NCBI RefSeq assembly: GCF_002575655.3
Contig: NC_053035.3
Location: 505,268,601-505,332,600 of the forward strand
Reading direction: 5' to 3'
DNA length: 64,000 nt
Origin: Aegilops tauschii subsp. strangulata
Lineage: Eukaryota > Streptophyta > Magnoliopsida > Poales > Poaceae
Positions 22,587-34,565 of the stretch are shown here, piece by piece; position 1 is the first letter of the stretch; each line of letters opens with the position of its first letter. Position numbers and translations under genes: made by a program. Below the pieces are notes generated by a model. That model did not search any database. It worked only from the letters and a program-made list of their open reading frames with translations, and had not been told where the DNA came from.

Positions 22587-23010
22587 CGGCGGTGGAACTC
22601 CCGATCTTGGTTTATTTCTGGAGGTTTTGGGATTTATAGGAGGTGTTGGCGTCGGGGACAAGTCAAGGGGGCCCACGAGGCGACGACAAGGCAAGGGGCG
22701 CGCCCTAGGGGGGCACCCTCTACCCTTGTGGATGCCTCGTGGCTCCTCTGGACCATCTCCGATACTCCGTGGGCTTCTTTTGGTCCAAAAAAAATCGTCG
22801 TAATTTTTTAGCTCATTTGGACTCCGTTTGGTATTCATTTCCGTAAAACTCAAAAACAAGGAAAAAACAGAAACTGGCACTGGGCTCTAGGTTAATATGT
22901 TAGTTCCGAAAACAATATAAAATAGCATATAAATGCATATAAAATATCCAAGATGGATAATATAATAGCATGGAACAATAAAAAATTATAGATACGTTGG
23001 AGACGTATCA
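22587..23010 (-). repeat. Outer Gypsy 3' LTR, piece 3
   Basis: Starts at the right CGGCG target duplication and ends TACGTTGGAGACGTATCA, the same terminus as the inner Gypsy LTRs. The polypurine tract follows. Confidence 0.85.
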
Positions 23011-23938
23011 AGCATCCCCAAGCTTAATTCCCGCTCGTCCTCGAGTAGGTAAATGATAAAAACAGAATTTTTGATGTGGAATGCTACCTAACATATTTAT
23101 CAATGTAATTTTATTCATTGTGCCATGAATCTTCAGATCCATAAGATTCAAAACAAAAGTTTAATATTGACATAAAAACGATAATACTTCAAGCATACTA
23201 CTAAGCAATCATGTCTTCTCAAAATAACATGGCCAAAGAAAGTTATCCCTACAAAATCATATAGTCTGGCTATGCTCCATCTTCATCACACAAAGTATTC
23301 AAATCATGCACAACCCCGATGACAAGCCAAGCAATTGTTTCATACTTTTGATGTTCTCGAATTTTTTTAACTTTCACGCAATACATGAGCGTGAGCCATG
23401 GACATAGCACTATAGGTGGAATAGAATATGGTGGCTGTGGAGAAGACAAAAAGAAGGAGATAGTCTCACATCAACTAGGTGTATCAATGGGCTATGGAGA
23501 TGCCCATCAATAGATATCAATGTGAGTGAGTAGGGATTGCCATGCAACAGATGCACTAGAGCTATAAGTTTATGAAAGCTCAAAAAGAAACTAAGTGGGT
23601 GTGCATCCAACTCGCTTGCTCATGAAGACCTAGGGAAATTTGAGGAAGCCCATCATTGGAATATACAAGCCAAGTTCTATAATGAAAAATTCCCACTAGT
23701 ATATGAAAGTGACAACATAGGAGACTCTCTATCATGAAGATCATGGTGCTACTTTGAAGCACAAGTGTGGTAAAAGGATAGTAATGTTGCCCTCTCTCTC
23801 TTTTCTCTCATTTTTTTATTTTGGGCCTTCTCTCTTTTTTTGGCCTCTTTTTTTCGTCCGGAGTCTCATCCCGACTTGTGGGGGAATCATAGTCTCCATC
23901 ATCCTTTCCTCACATGGGACAGTGCTCTAATAATGAAG
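23011..23938 (-). other. Outer Gypsy internal region, truncated
   Basis: Closely resembles the corresponding part of the inner element (17161-18100), including the GTCCGGAGTCTCATCCCGAC phrase. Non-coding. It stops at 23938 where an Angela-type LTR begins. Confidence 0.75.
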
Positions 23939-25700
23939 TGTTGGGAAACGTAGCATGCAATTTCAGAAAAATTCCTACGTTCACGCAAGATCTATCTAGG
24001 AGATGCATAGCAACAAGAGGAGGATAGTGTCTCTACGTACCCTCGTAGACTGTAAGCGGAAGCATTTGACAACGTAGTTGATGTAGTCGAACTTCTTCTA
24101 GCTCCGACCGATCAAGTACCAAACGTATGGCACCTCCGAGTTCTGCACACGTTCAGCTCGATGACGTCCCTCGTCCTCTTGATCCAGCAAGATGTCGAGG
24201 AAGAAGATGAGTTCCGTCAGCACAATGGCATGGTGACAGTGATGGTGAAGTAATCCGCGCAGGGCTTCGCCTAAGCACTACGAAGATATGACCGTGGGAG
24301 TAAATGGTGGAGGGGGCGCCGCACACGGCTATGCAATAGTCTGAGGTGTGCTAGAGGCGCCCCACACATATATATATTGGTGGGAGGAGAGGGGAGGAAG
24401 CCAAGGAGGCGCCCAAGTAGGCCGAATCCTACTTGGGGCCTTCCTATGGCTGCCCCCCTTCTTTATTTACCGGAGGAGGAAGGAAAGAGGAGGGAGGAGG
24501 GAAGGAAGGGGGAGGCCGAATCCCCCCCTTTCCTTCTCCCTTCCCATCTTTCCTTATCCACTGGTGCAGCCCATATGGGGGGCGCAGCTGCCGCTGGTGG
24601 CTGCTGTGTTTCCCCTCTTGTCCCATAAGGCCCATATCTTTTGCCGGGTGTGCCCGGAACCCCTTCCGGTGATCCGATATGTACCTAGTACCCTCCGGAA
24701 CACTTCCGATGTCCGAATACCATCGTCCTATATATAAATCTTAACTTCTCGACCATTTCGAGACTCCTCGTCATGTCCATGATCTCATCCGGGACTCCGA
24801 ACAACATTCCGTCACCAAATCACATAACTCATATAATACTAAATCGCCGTCGAACGTTAAGCGTGCGGACCCTACGGGTTCGAGAACTATGTAGACATGA
24901 CCGAGACACCTCTCCGGTCAATAACCAATAGCAGAACCTCTATGCTCATATTGGCTCCTACATATTCTACAAAGATCCTTATCGGTCGAACCGTTATGAC
25001 AACATACTTTATTCCTTTTGTCATCGATATGTTACTTGCTCGAGATTCGATCATCGGTATCTTCATACCTAGTTCAATCTCGTTACCGGCAAGTCTCTTT
25101 ACTCATTCCGTAATACATCATCTTGCAACTAACTCATTAGTCACTTTGCTTGCAAGGCTTCTTATGATGTGTATTACCGAGAGGGCCCAGAGATACCTCT
25201 CAGATACTCGGAGTGACAAATCCTAATCTCGATCTATGCCAACTCAAAAAACACCTTCGGAGATACCTGTAGAGCATCTTTATAATTACCCAGTTACCTT
25301 GTGATGTTTGATAGCACACGGGGCATTCCTCTGGTATCTGGGAGTTGCATAATCTCATAGTCGAAGGATATCTATTTGACATGAAGAAAGCAATAGCAAT
25401 AAAACTGAACGATCATTACGCTAAGCTAACGGATGGGTCATGTCCATCACATCATTCTCCTAATGATGTGATCCTGTTATCAAATGACAACTCATGTCTA
25501 TGGTTAGGAAACCTTAACCATCTTTTATCAACGAGCTAGTCTTGTAGAGGCTCACTAGGGACACGGTGTTTGTTTATGTATTCACACATGTATTAAGGTT
25601 TCCGATCAATACAATTATAACATGAATAATAAACTTTCATCATGAATAAGGAAATATAAAATAACAACTTTATTATTGCCTCTAGGGCATATTTCCTTCA
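23939..25700 (-). repeat. Angela-type 3' LTR (1762 bp)
   Basis: Plus-strand start TGTTGGGAAACGTAGCATGC and end GGGCATATTTCCTTCA. The minus-strand polypurine tract AAGTGGGAGAC is adjacent at 25701. Confidence 0.9.
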
Positions 25701-25712
25701 GTCTCCCACTTG

Positions 25713-26150
25713 CACTAGAGTTAATAATCTAGTTCACATCGCCATGTGATTAACACCCATAGTTCACATTGCCATGTGACCAAGACCCAAAGAGTTTACT
25801 AGACTCAATAATCTAGTTCACATCGATATGTGATTAACACCCAAGAGTACTAAGGTGTGGTCATGTTTTGCTTCTGAGAGAAGTTTAGTCAACGGGTCTG
25901 TCTCATTCAGATCCGTATGTATTTTGCAAATTTCTATGTCTATAATGCTCTACATTGAGCTACTCTAGCTAATTGCTCCCACTTTCAATTATGTATCCAG
26001 ATTGAGACTTAGAGTCATCTGGATTGGTGTCAAAGCTTGCATCGACGTAACCCTTTACGATTAACTCTTTATCACCTCCATAACCGAGAAACATTTCCTT
26101 ATTCCTCTAAGGACAATTTTGACCGTTGTCTAGTGATCTACTCCTGGATC
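25713..26150 (-). other. Angela copy 2 sequence between pol and 3' LTR
   Basis: Corresponds to the RNase H to polypurine-tract region but is decayed. A short motif (AATCTAGTTCACATCG..ATGTGATTAACACCC) occurs repeatedly between 25725 and 25845. Confidence 0.5.
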
Positions 26151-27148
26151 ACTATTGTACCCCTTGCCAAACTTATGGCAATGTACATAACAGGTTTGGT
26201 ACACAGCCTGGCATACTTTACAGAACCTATGGCTGAGGCATAGGGAATGACTTTCATTCTCTCTATCTTCTGCCGTGGTCAGGCTTTGAGTCTTACTCAA
26301 CTTGACACCTCGCAACACAGCCAAGAACCCTTTCTTTGACTAATCTATTTTGAACTTCTTCAAAACTTTGCCAAGGTATGTGCATTGTGAAAGTCCTATT
26401 AAGCGTCTCGATCTATCTCTATAAATCTTGATGCCGAATACATAAGTTGCTTTACCGAGGTCTTTTATTGAAAAATTCTTACTCAAGTATCGTATTATGC
26501 TCTCCAGAAATTCTATATAATTTCCAATCAACAATATGTCATCCACATATAATATCAGAAATGCTACAGAGCTCCCACTCACTTTCTTGTAAATACAGGC
26601 TTCGCCGAAAGTCTGTATAAAACCATATGCTTTGATCACCTCATCAAAGCATACATTCCAACTCCGAGATGCTTGCACCAGTCCATAGATGGATTGCTTG
26701 GAGCTTGCACACTTTGTTAGCACCTTTAGGATCGACAAAACCTTCTGGTTGCATCATATACAACTCTTCTTTGAGATATCCATTAAGGAATGCAGTTTTG
26801 ACGTCCATTTGCCAGATTTCATAATCATAAAATGCGGCAATTGCTAACATGATTCGGACAGACTTAAGCATCGCTATGGTTGAGAAAGTCTCATCGTAGT
26901 CAACTCCTTGAACTTGTCGAAAACCTTTCACGACAAGTCGAGCTTTGTAGACCATTAGCGTCAGTCTTCTTCTTGAAGATCCATTTATTCTCTATGGCTT
27001 GCCAATCATCGGGCAAGTCCACCAAAGTCCACAATTTGTTCTCATACATGGATCCTATCTCAGATTTCATGGCCTCAAGCCATTTAGCGGAATCTGGGCT
27101 CATCATAGCTTCTTCATAGTTTGTAGTTTCGCCATGGTCTAGTAACAT
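26150..27148 (-). pseudogene. Angela copy 2 reverse transcriptase, broken
   Basis: Pieces in different frames. 27148-26900 carries the pre-RT segment (NYEEAMMSPDSAKWLEAMKS). 26955-26640 holds the first RT motifs (VDYDETFSTIAMLKSVRIML, then [20 protein letters not shown]). 26738-26340 holds the palm with the YVDD box (VAFLILYVDDILLIGN). Copies RNA into DNA in the element's particle. Frameshifts near 26700 and 26940 separate the pieces, so no full enzyme can be made. Confidence 0.8.
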
Positions 27149-27264
27149 GACTTCCAGAACAGGAATATTGTCGTACCACTCTGGTGCGGGTCGTGCTCTG
27201 GTTGACCTACAAGGCTCAGTAGTAACTTGATTTGAAGTTTCATGATCATCATCATTAGCTTCCT

Positions 27265-28230
27265 CTATAGTTGGTGTAGCATCACTGGAACGGTTTTCTG
27301 TGATGACCTACTTTCCAATTCGAGAGAAGGTACAATTACCTCATCAAGTTCTACTTTCCTCCCACTCACTTCTTTCGAGAGAAACTCCTTCTCTAGAAAG
27401 TTTCCGGTCTTGGCAACAAAGATCTTACCTTCGGATTTGTGGTAGAACGTGTACCCAATTGTTTCTTTAGGGTATCCAATGAAGACACACTTCTCCGATT
27501 TGGGTTCGATCTTATCAGGCTGAAGCCTTTTTACATAAGTGTCGCAACCCCAAACTTTAAGAAACGAGAGCTTAGGTTTCTTGCCAAACCACAGTTCATA
27601 CGGTGTCGTCTCAACGGATTTAGATGGTGCCCTATTTAACGTGAATGTGGCTGTCTCTAATGCATAACCCCACAACGATAGTGGTAAATCAATAAGGGAC
27701 ATCATAGATCGCACCATATCTAATAAAGTGCGGTTACGACATTCGGACACACCATTACGCTATGGTATTCCAGGTGGCGTGAGTTGTCAAACTATTCCAC
27801 ATTGTTTTAAATGAAGGCCAAACTCGTAACTCAAATATTCGCCTCCGCGATCAGATCGTAGAAACTTTATTTTCTTGTTACGATGATTCTCCACTTCAGT
27901 CTGAAATTCTTTGAACTTTTCAAATGTTTTAGACTTGTGTTTCATTAAGTAGATATACCCATATCTGCTCAAATCATCTGTGAAGGTTAGAAAATAACGA
28001 TACCTGTTGCAAGTCTCAACACTCATCGGACCACATACATCAGTATGTATTATTTCCAATAACTCATTGGCTCGCTCCATTGTTCCAGAGAACGGAGTTT
28101 TAGTCATTTTGCCCATGAGGCATGGTTCGCAAGTATCAAATGATTCATAATCAAGTGATTCCAAAAGTCCATCTGCATGGAGTTTCTTCATGCATTTTAC
28201 ACCAATATGACCTAAACAGCAGTGCAACAA
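27265..28230 (-). pseudogene. Angela copy 2 integrase, broken
   Basis: 28230-27787 contains the CEPC half of the HHCC zinc-binding region, the first catalytic Asp (IIHTDVCGP) and the second (FLRSDRGGEYLS). 27750-27265 contains the third catalytic residue zone (ECRNRTLLDMVRSM) and the GKKPKLSFLKVWGC motif typical of Copia integrase C-termini. A stop/frameshift zone at 27751-27786 splits the two. The integrase would insert the DNA copy into the genome. Confidence 0.8.
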
Positions 28231-28257
28231 ATATGTTGCACTATCATTATCAACTTT

Positions 28258-29127
28258 TCATCTTTTGGCATCAATATTATGAATATGTGTATCACAACAA
28301 TCGAGATTCAACAAAAATAGACCACTCTTAAAGGGTGCATGACCATAAAAGATATTACTCATATAAATAGAACAACCATTATGCTCTGATTTAAATGAAT
28401 AACCGTCTCGCATCAAACAAGATCTAGATATAATGTTCATGCTCAACGCTGGCACCAAATAACAATTATTCAGGTCTAAAACTAATCCCGAAGGTAGATG
28501 TAGAGGTAGCGTGCTGACGGCGATCACATCGACCTTGGAACCATTTCCGACGTGCATCGTCACCTCGTCCTTAGCCAATCTTCGTTTAATCCGTAGCCCC
28601 TGTTTCGAGTTACAAATATGAGCAACCGAACCAGTATCAAATACCCAGGCGCTACTACAAGCATTAGTAAGGTACACATCAATAACATGTGTATCAAATA
28701 TACCTTTGTTCACTTTGCCATCCTTCTTATCCGCCAAATACTTGGGGCAGTTCCGCTTCCAGTGACCAGTCCCTTTGCAGTAGAAGCACTCACCTTCTGG
28801 CTTGGGTCCAGCTTTGGGTTTCTTCCCGGGGGTGGCAACTTGCTTGCCATTCTTCTTGAAGTTTCCCTTCTTTGCCTTGCCCTTTTTCCTGAAACTAGTG
28901 GTCTTGTTAACCATCAACACTTGATGCTCCTTCTTGATTTCTACCTCCGCGGCTTTGAGCATTGCGAAGAGCTAGGGAATTGTCTTCTCCATCCCTTGCA
29001 TATTATAGTTCATCACGAAGCCTTTATAGCTTGGTGGCAGTGATTGGAGAACTCTGTCAATAACACTATCCTCTGGAAGTTTAACTCCCAGCTGAGTCAA
29101 GTGATTATGATATCCAGGGAGAACACT
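28258..29127 (-). pseudogene. Angela copy 2 gag C-terminal part and protease
   Basis: 28962-28258 carries the Lys-rich linker, the CCHC zinc knuckle (CFYCKGTGHWKRNC) and the aspartic protease motif (WVFDTGSVAHIC). 28963-29127 continues the gag body upstream with an in-frame stop. The first ~145 codons of gag are deleted. The knuckle binds element RNA and the protease processes the polyprotein. Confidence 0.8.
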
Positions 29128-29948
29128 TTTACCTTGAAATTTAGTGAAGGGATCATCTTATAATGCTACCGCTGTACTAAGCAAAATAAGATGCATAAAA
29201 GATAAACATCACATGCAATCAAAATATGTGACATGATATGGCCATCATCATCTTGTGCTTTTGATCTCCATCTCCAAAGCATCGTCATGATCTCCATCAT
29301 CACCGGCTCGACACCTTGATCTCCATCGTAGCATCGTGGTCGTCTTGCCAACTATTGCTTCTACAACTATCGCTAACGCATAGTGATAAAGTAAAGCAAT
29401 TACATGACGTTTGCATTTCATACAATAAAGAGACAACCATAAGGCTCCTGCCGGTTGCCGATGATTTTTACAAAACATGATCATCTCATACAATAACGTA
29501 TATCACATCATGCCTTGACCATATCACATCACAACATGCCCTGCAAAAACAAGTTGGACATCCTCTACTTTGTTGTTGCAAGTTTTATGTGGCTGCTACG
29601 GGCTTCTAGCAAGAACGGTTCTTACTTACGCATCAAAACCACAATGGTGTTTCATCAAGTTTGCTGTTTTAACCTTCAACAAGGATCGGCCGCAGTAAAA
29701 TTCAATTCAACTAAAGTAGGAGAAACAGACACCCGCCAGCCACCTTTATGCAAAACTAGTTGCATGTCTGTCGATGGAACCGGTCTGATGAATGTGGTCA
29801 TGTAAGGTTGGTCCGGGGCGCTTCATCCAACAATACCGCTGAATCAAAATAAGACGTTGGTGGTAAGCAGTATGACTATCACCGGCCACAACTCTTTGTG
29901 TTCTACACGTGCATATCATCAACGCATAGACCTGGCTCGGATGCCACG

Positions 29949-31706
29949 ATTGGGAAACGTAGCATGCAATTTCAAAAAAAAAACCTACGTTCACGCAAGA
30001 TCTATCTAGGAGATGCATAGCAACGAGAGGGGGAGAGTGTGTCTACGTACCCTCGTAGACCGTAAGTGGAAGCATTTGACAACGCGGTTGATGTACTCGA
30101 ACTTCTTCTAGCTCTGACCGATCAAGTACCGAATGTACGGCACCTTCGAGTTCTGCACACATTCAGCTCGATGACGTCCCTCGTCCTCTTGATCCAGCAA
30201 GATGTCGAGGAAGCAGATGAGTTCCGTCAGCACGACGGCGTGGTGACGGTGAGGGTGAAGTAATCCGCGCAAGGCTTCGCCTAAGCACTACGAAGATATG
30301 ACCGTGGGAGTAAACGGTGGAGGGGGGCGCCGCACACGGCTATGCAATAGTATGAGGTGTGCTAGAGGCGCCCCCCACATATATATAGGTGGGGGAGAGG
30401 GGAGGCAGCCAAGGAGGCGCCCAAGTAGGCCGAATCCTACTTGGGGCCTTCCTATGGCCAGCGCTCCCCCCTTCCTTATTTAACGGAGGGGGAAGGAAAG
30501 AGGAGGGGGGAGGGAAGGAAGGGGGAGGCCGAATCCCCCCCCTTCCTTCTCCCTTCCCCTATTTCCTTCTCCTCTGGTGTGGCCCATATGGGGGGCGCAG
30601 CAGCCCCTCGTGCTGCTGTGTTTCCCCTCTTGGCCCATAAGGCCTATATCTTTTGCCGGGGGTGCCCGGAACCCCTTTCGGTGACCCGATATGTACCTGG
30701 TACCCTCCGGAACACTTCTGGTGTCCAAATACCATCGTCCTATATATAAATCTTTACTCTCGACTATTTCGAGACTCCTCGTCATGTCTGTGATCTCATC
30801 CAGGACTCCAAACAACATTCCGTCACCAAATCACATAACTCATATAATACTAAATCATCATCGAACATTAAGCATGCGGACCCTACGGGTTCGAGAACTA
30901 TGTAGACATGACCGAGACACCTCTCCGGTCAATAACCAATAGCGGAACCTGGATGCTCATATTGGCTCCAACATATTCTACAAAGATCATTATCGGTCGA
31001 ACCGTTATGACAACATCTGTTATTCCTTTTGTCATCGGTATGTTACTTGCCCGAGATTCGATCGTCGGTATCTTCATACCTAGTTCAATCTCGTTACCGG
31101 CAAGTCTCTTTACTTGTTCCGTAATACATCATCCTGCAAATAATTCATTAGTCACTTTGCTTCCAAGGCTTCTGATGATGTGTATTACCGAGAGGGTCCA
31201 GAGATACCTCTCCGATACTCGGAGTGACAAATCCTAATCTCGATCTATGCCAACTCAACAAGCACCTTCGGAGATACCTCTAGAGCATCTTTATAATTAC
31301 CCAGTTACGTTGTGACGTTTGATAGCACATATGGCATTCCTCCGGTATCCGGGAGTTGCATAATCTCATAGCCGAAGGAATATGTATTTGACATGAAGAA
31401 AGCAATAGCAATAAAACTGAACGATCATTATTGTAAGCTAACCGATGGGTCCTGTCCATCACATCATTGTCCTAATGATGTGATCCCGTTATCAAATGAC
31501 AACTCATGTCCATGGTTAGGAAACCTTAACCATCTTTGACCAATGAGCTAGTCTAGTAGAAGCTCAGTAGGGACACGGTGTTTGTTTATGTATTCACACA
31601 TGTATTAAGGTTTCCGATCAATACAATTCTAGCATGAATAATAAACTTTTATCATGAATAAGGAAATATAAAATAACAACTTTATTATTGTCTCTAGGGC
31701 ATATTT
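29949..31706 (-). repeat. Angela-type 5' LTR, last bases cut by CACTA
   Basis: Matches 23939-25700 along its length. The PBS side reads ATGCCAC just left of 29949. The end GGGCATATTT runs directly into CACTACAAAAAAA. Confidence 0.85.
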
Positions 31707-31920
31707 CACTACAAAAAAATATACTTCCATGATGATACGTGTTTGTCAGAGTAGGTCACGTTTTCTGTCATCCATGTACATCCATGACGATTTTATGAAA
31801 TAATCAAGATAGTCATACATGTGTTGTCGTAGAAGTGTTCCATGACATTAGCAAAAATATCATCACGGAAGTGTCCACTTCCATGACAATAAATCCCGCG
31901 TCATAGAAGTGCTTTCATCA
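31707..31920. repeat. CACTA left terminal region with AGAAGTG-type subterminal motifs
   Basis: The terminal CACTACAAAAAAA is followed by repeated CTTCCATGA / TCATGGAAGTG-type motifs in both orientations (31728, 31838, 31873, 31888), typical of CACTA subterminal transposase-binding repeats. Confidence 0.7.
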
Positions 31921-32129
31921 AGGGTGACCGACACATGGCATCCACCGTAACGGCTCGCCGTTACGCTATCAGGTCTGGTTTTGGATCCGATGACCCGTTA
32001 ACAGCCCTGACCAATGGGGATTTTCCATGTGTAAAATCATCATTGGCTGGAGGAAACACGTGTCGGCTCACCGTTGGGACAGATGTCATCCACTCGTTGG
32101 ACCGAAGGCGCCTATGATACATCGACACG

Positions 32130-32935
32130 TGGCACGGCCCAACAGAGGCCCATTCCTGTGAAAAGGCCAGCCCATTTGACTTGGTCAAAAGGTGGCGGGT
32201 CGGCCCACGGAAAGCCTGTTAATGGCCTGTTCGCATATAGCCATTTACAGCCCGCTAACCCAGGGCCCGTTACGACCTATCCGAGTTAGGCCCAGTAGCG
32301 TCATCTGGGCCGTCCAATATGATTCCAGCCCATTTTAACTTCCGGCCCATGTATAGCCCATGAAGTCTGTCGGCCCATATGAGGCCCTTTGTAACTCTTG
32401 GCCCATTAACGGCCCGTGGTGAAACTGGCCCGTAATGAACACTGTATCACTTTATACCCATTAGCGGCCCATTATACCGTTGGGCTGTTTCCAGCCCATG
32501 TTATCTTTTGGCCTTCTCAGGGCCCATTTATTCTTGGGCTCATTTCCAGCATTCAGTTACTTACGACCCGTTACTGTCATTTTCTGCTTGTGGGCCGAAT
32601 TCTGACCGTGGTTACAGTCGGCCTGTCTGTGGCCCGTTAATACGTTGGGTCGGATTCATAGCGTCATCAAATATGGCTGATTAACGATGGCCCGTTATGG
32701 TCGGCCCATGAACGGACCATTCCAACTCTAGCCCGTTTACGGCCATAATGTGGTATGTTATTGGCCCATGTTTGGGCAATCGATCATACGGCCCATAGAA
32801 GGCCCATTGATGATACGGCCCGTAGAAGTCCCATTGATGATACGGCCCGTAGAAGGCCCATTGTTTCTACGCCCCGTAGAAGGCCCATTGTTTCTACGGC
32901 CTGTAGAAGGCCCAGTATCACTACAGTAAATATGT
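32130..32935. repeat. GGCCCATT-rich degenerate repeat region
   Basis: More than 25 copies of GGCCCAT, GGCCCGT or their reverse complements lie at irregular spacing. At 32788-32925 the pattern becomes a true tandem array of about five 27-28-bp units (ACGGCCCGTAGAAGGCCCAT..). Confidence 0.8.
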
Positions 32936-33371
32936 AGCCCATGGTTATTGTGGCCTACTTTTAAAAAATAGGTTATTGCGGCCACTAGCAAACCGCGGAA
33001 AAAGAACAACATTGACTACAAGCAAACAAATAAACAAAACAACAAGGAAATAAATAAGCAAGCAACTTACGCTAGGCTATCATGGCTATTACACATATTA
33101 CATCCACTGGGCATCAAAGTTCGCCACCAGTGCAAATATAGGGAACAAAGCAGCATATCATATACACTGGTTGTCAAAGTTGGCGACCAGTGCAAATAAA
33201 CGTCGTAGCAAAACAAGTCCAGAACTGAAACCACTTCAGAAGATCTCAAGAAACAATATCCTGGGTACCCATAATGCTGGAAAGATGCTTAGCACGCTTA
33301 TTAACTTTCTCTTGCTTGGCACTTAAATCCTCCAGCGCTTGTTGTTGCACCAGAAAGTATGCATCTGAATT
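32936..33371. other. CACTA internal sequence with a short duplicated motif
   Basis: Two copies of a block containing CACTGG..TCAAAGTT(C/G)G(C)..ACCAGTGCAAATA lie at 33108-33140 and 33166-33200. No gene is seen outside the exon block that begins at 33372. Confidence 0.4.
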
Positions 33372-33668
33372 CTACAGGGACTTCCTCAGTCCTTCAGCTT
33401 CCTGTCGCGGCACATCTGATCGATGTCTTTCCACTTGAAGCTGAGACCCAAGAAGATGAACTGATTCAGGCAGCAAGTTCGAAGAGCTTGTGCCAGTAGT
33501 AGTGGCCAGTAACTCGAACACTACATCAAGACAGGACTTTTGGGTTCTCTCACTGTCGTCAAGGTAGTTTTTATCAGCTTTCTTGGAGACCAACAGGGAT
33601 GTCTCACTATCTTGAACCTTATCTGCATTACTTCCTTTACCATTGCATAACGGGGTACCGTTCTCCAA
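33372..33668 (-). pseudogene. CACTA-borne reading frame (98 codons), unknown function
   Basis: Minus-strand frame reading SETSLLVSKKADKNYLDD, CLDVVFELLATTTGTSSSNL and LLGSQLQVERHRSDVPRQEA. The composition is polar with a possible helical C-terminus. I recall similar frames in Triticeae CACTA elements, without a known domain. It lies downstream (in gene order) of the exon-like blocks at 34-36 kb and may be the last exon of the same gene. Confidence 0.4.
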
Positions 33669-34223
33669 TATTTTGTCCGCATTCTAAAAGAGAAACAAGC
33701 AGACACATAACAGGTTTACCATGTTGTATACGAAACTCATTTTGGTAAATCAGTTCAGTAGTAAAGTGCACATGATAACAACATGAAACAAACATATATC
33801 TATCTACCATGGTCACTTTATGGTCTATATCATTCTAGTTTTTGTTGCCAAATCAAGATAGAGACATAGTTCAAATAATATTTGTTCAAGACAAAGCAGA
33901 ATAGACAGAATATAAGTGTGGGAAACTATAGAGCAATAACAACACTTGTAATGTGCGTGACATAAGAACATAACTGTTTATTCAATTGAAACTGAAATCA
34001 ACATAGAGCAAGTTACAACAGCAAACCAGTTAAAGAAACAGGTTTAAAACATACCTGTTGCGCCATTGGAGTTTCAATTCCATCCTTCAATTTTGAAAAT
34101 AGTTGGTCTGAGTAAATACAGTGATGCAAGAGCAAAGGAGTATGAACCATAGCTACAGAACCTAACCTGAGAACAATTCTTCTTCTCCTTTAAGCGTTGA
34201 GTTGGGATTCGGAGTGGTGGTCC

Positions 34224-34565
34224 TCATGATTTGGGCACTGCAGTTCCCTTACTAACTGCTCGTGTTTGGGTGCTCTGTGGTGGAGAAGGTGCTGTGTCAA
34301 CTGGAACTGGGTTACTATCTGCTGGGGTTGGGGTTAGAAGGGGTGTAGCTGGTTCTCTGTCCAACTGGGTAGGGGTACAATCTGCAAGAGTCTGGGTTAT
34401 GTGTGGTGGGGCTGGTTCTTGGGCAAGTACAACCGTGGTTCTATCTGCATCAACTGGTAGCACTATCTTTTCTGAAGACCGTGTTGTTACTCCCTTAGAT
34501 ACTGCCATCACCACCTCCAATTCAAATGGCTGATAAACAAGAAAAGTAATTGAATGTACAGACAT
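34224..34565 (-). pseudogene. CACTA-borne Pro/Thr-rich exon
   Basis: Minus-strand frame with EVVMAVSKGVTTRSSEKIVL followed by a run of degenerate Pro/Thr/Ala repeats (..TPTPADSNPVPVDTAPSPPQ..). The first half matches the repeated exon blocks at 35.2 and 35.7 kb. Low-complexity and without a known domain. Confidence 0.4.

Larger units (their letters stand above)
9131..23938 (-). mobile_element. Gypsy retrotransposon (outer), 3' LTR split by two nested insertions
   Basis: The LTR is in three pieces: 9131-9349, 14555-15576 and 22587-23010. Together they give an LTR of about 1.65 kb ending TACGTTGGAGACGTATCA. Position 23011 continues with AGCATCCCCAAGCTT, which on the minus strand is the polypurine tract before the 3' LTR, so the element is minus-strand and this is its 3' LTR. 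Internal sequence continues only to 23938, where an Angela-type element is inserted. No coding region survives in the visible internal part. From memory it belongs to the WHAM/Sabrina group of Triticeae Gypsy elements; the name needs checking. Confidence 0.75.
23939..31706 (-). mobile_element. Angela/BARE1-type Copia element (copy 2), internal deletion
   Basis: Minus-strand element with 3' LTR 23939-25700, polypurine tract (25701-25712), decayed pol (about 26150-28600), partial gag to about 29127, leader (29128-29948) and 5' LTR (29949-31706). About 0.8-0.9 kb covering the first part of gag is missing: at 29127 the gag reading passes directly into leader sequence (GAGAACACTTTTACC). The 5' LTR lacks its last few bases, because a CACTA element starts at 31707. 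Its LTR begins TGAAGGAAATATGCCC, not the TGTTGGAAATATGCCC seen in the other copies, so it is a different subfamily. The 5 bp left of the element are TGAAG. Confidence 0.85.

Noticed and set aside
32788..32925. CRISPR-like array (regular 27-28-bp units)
   Set aside because: The units are directly adjacent with no spacers and are a tandem repeat within CACTA subterminal sequence in a plant genome.
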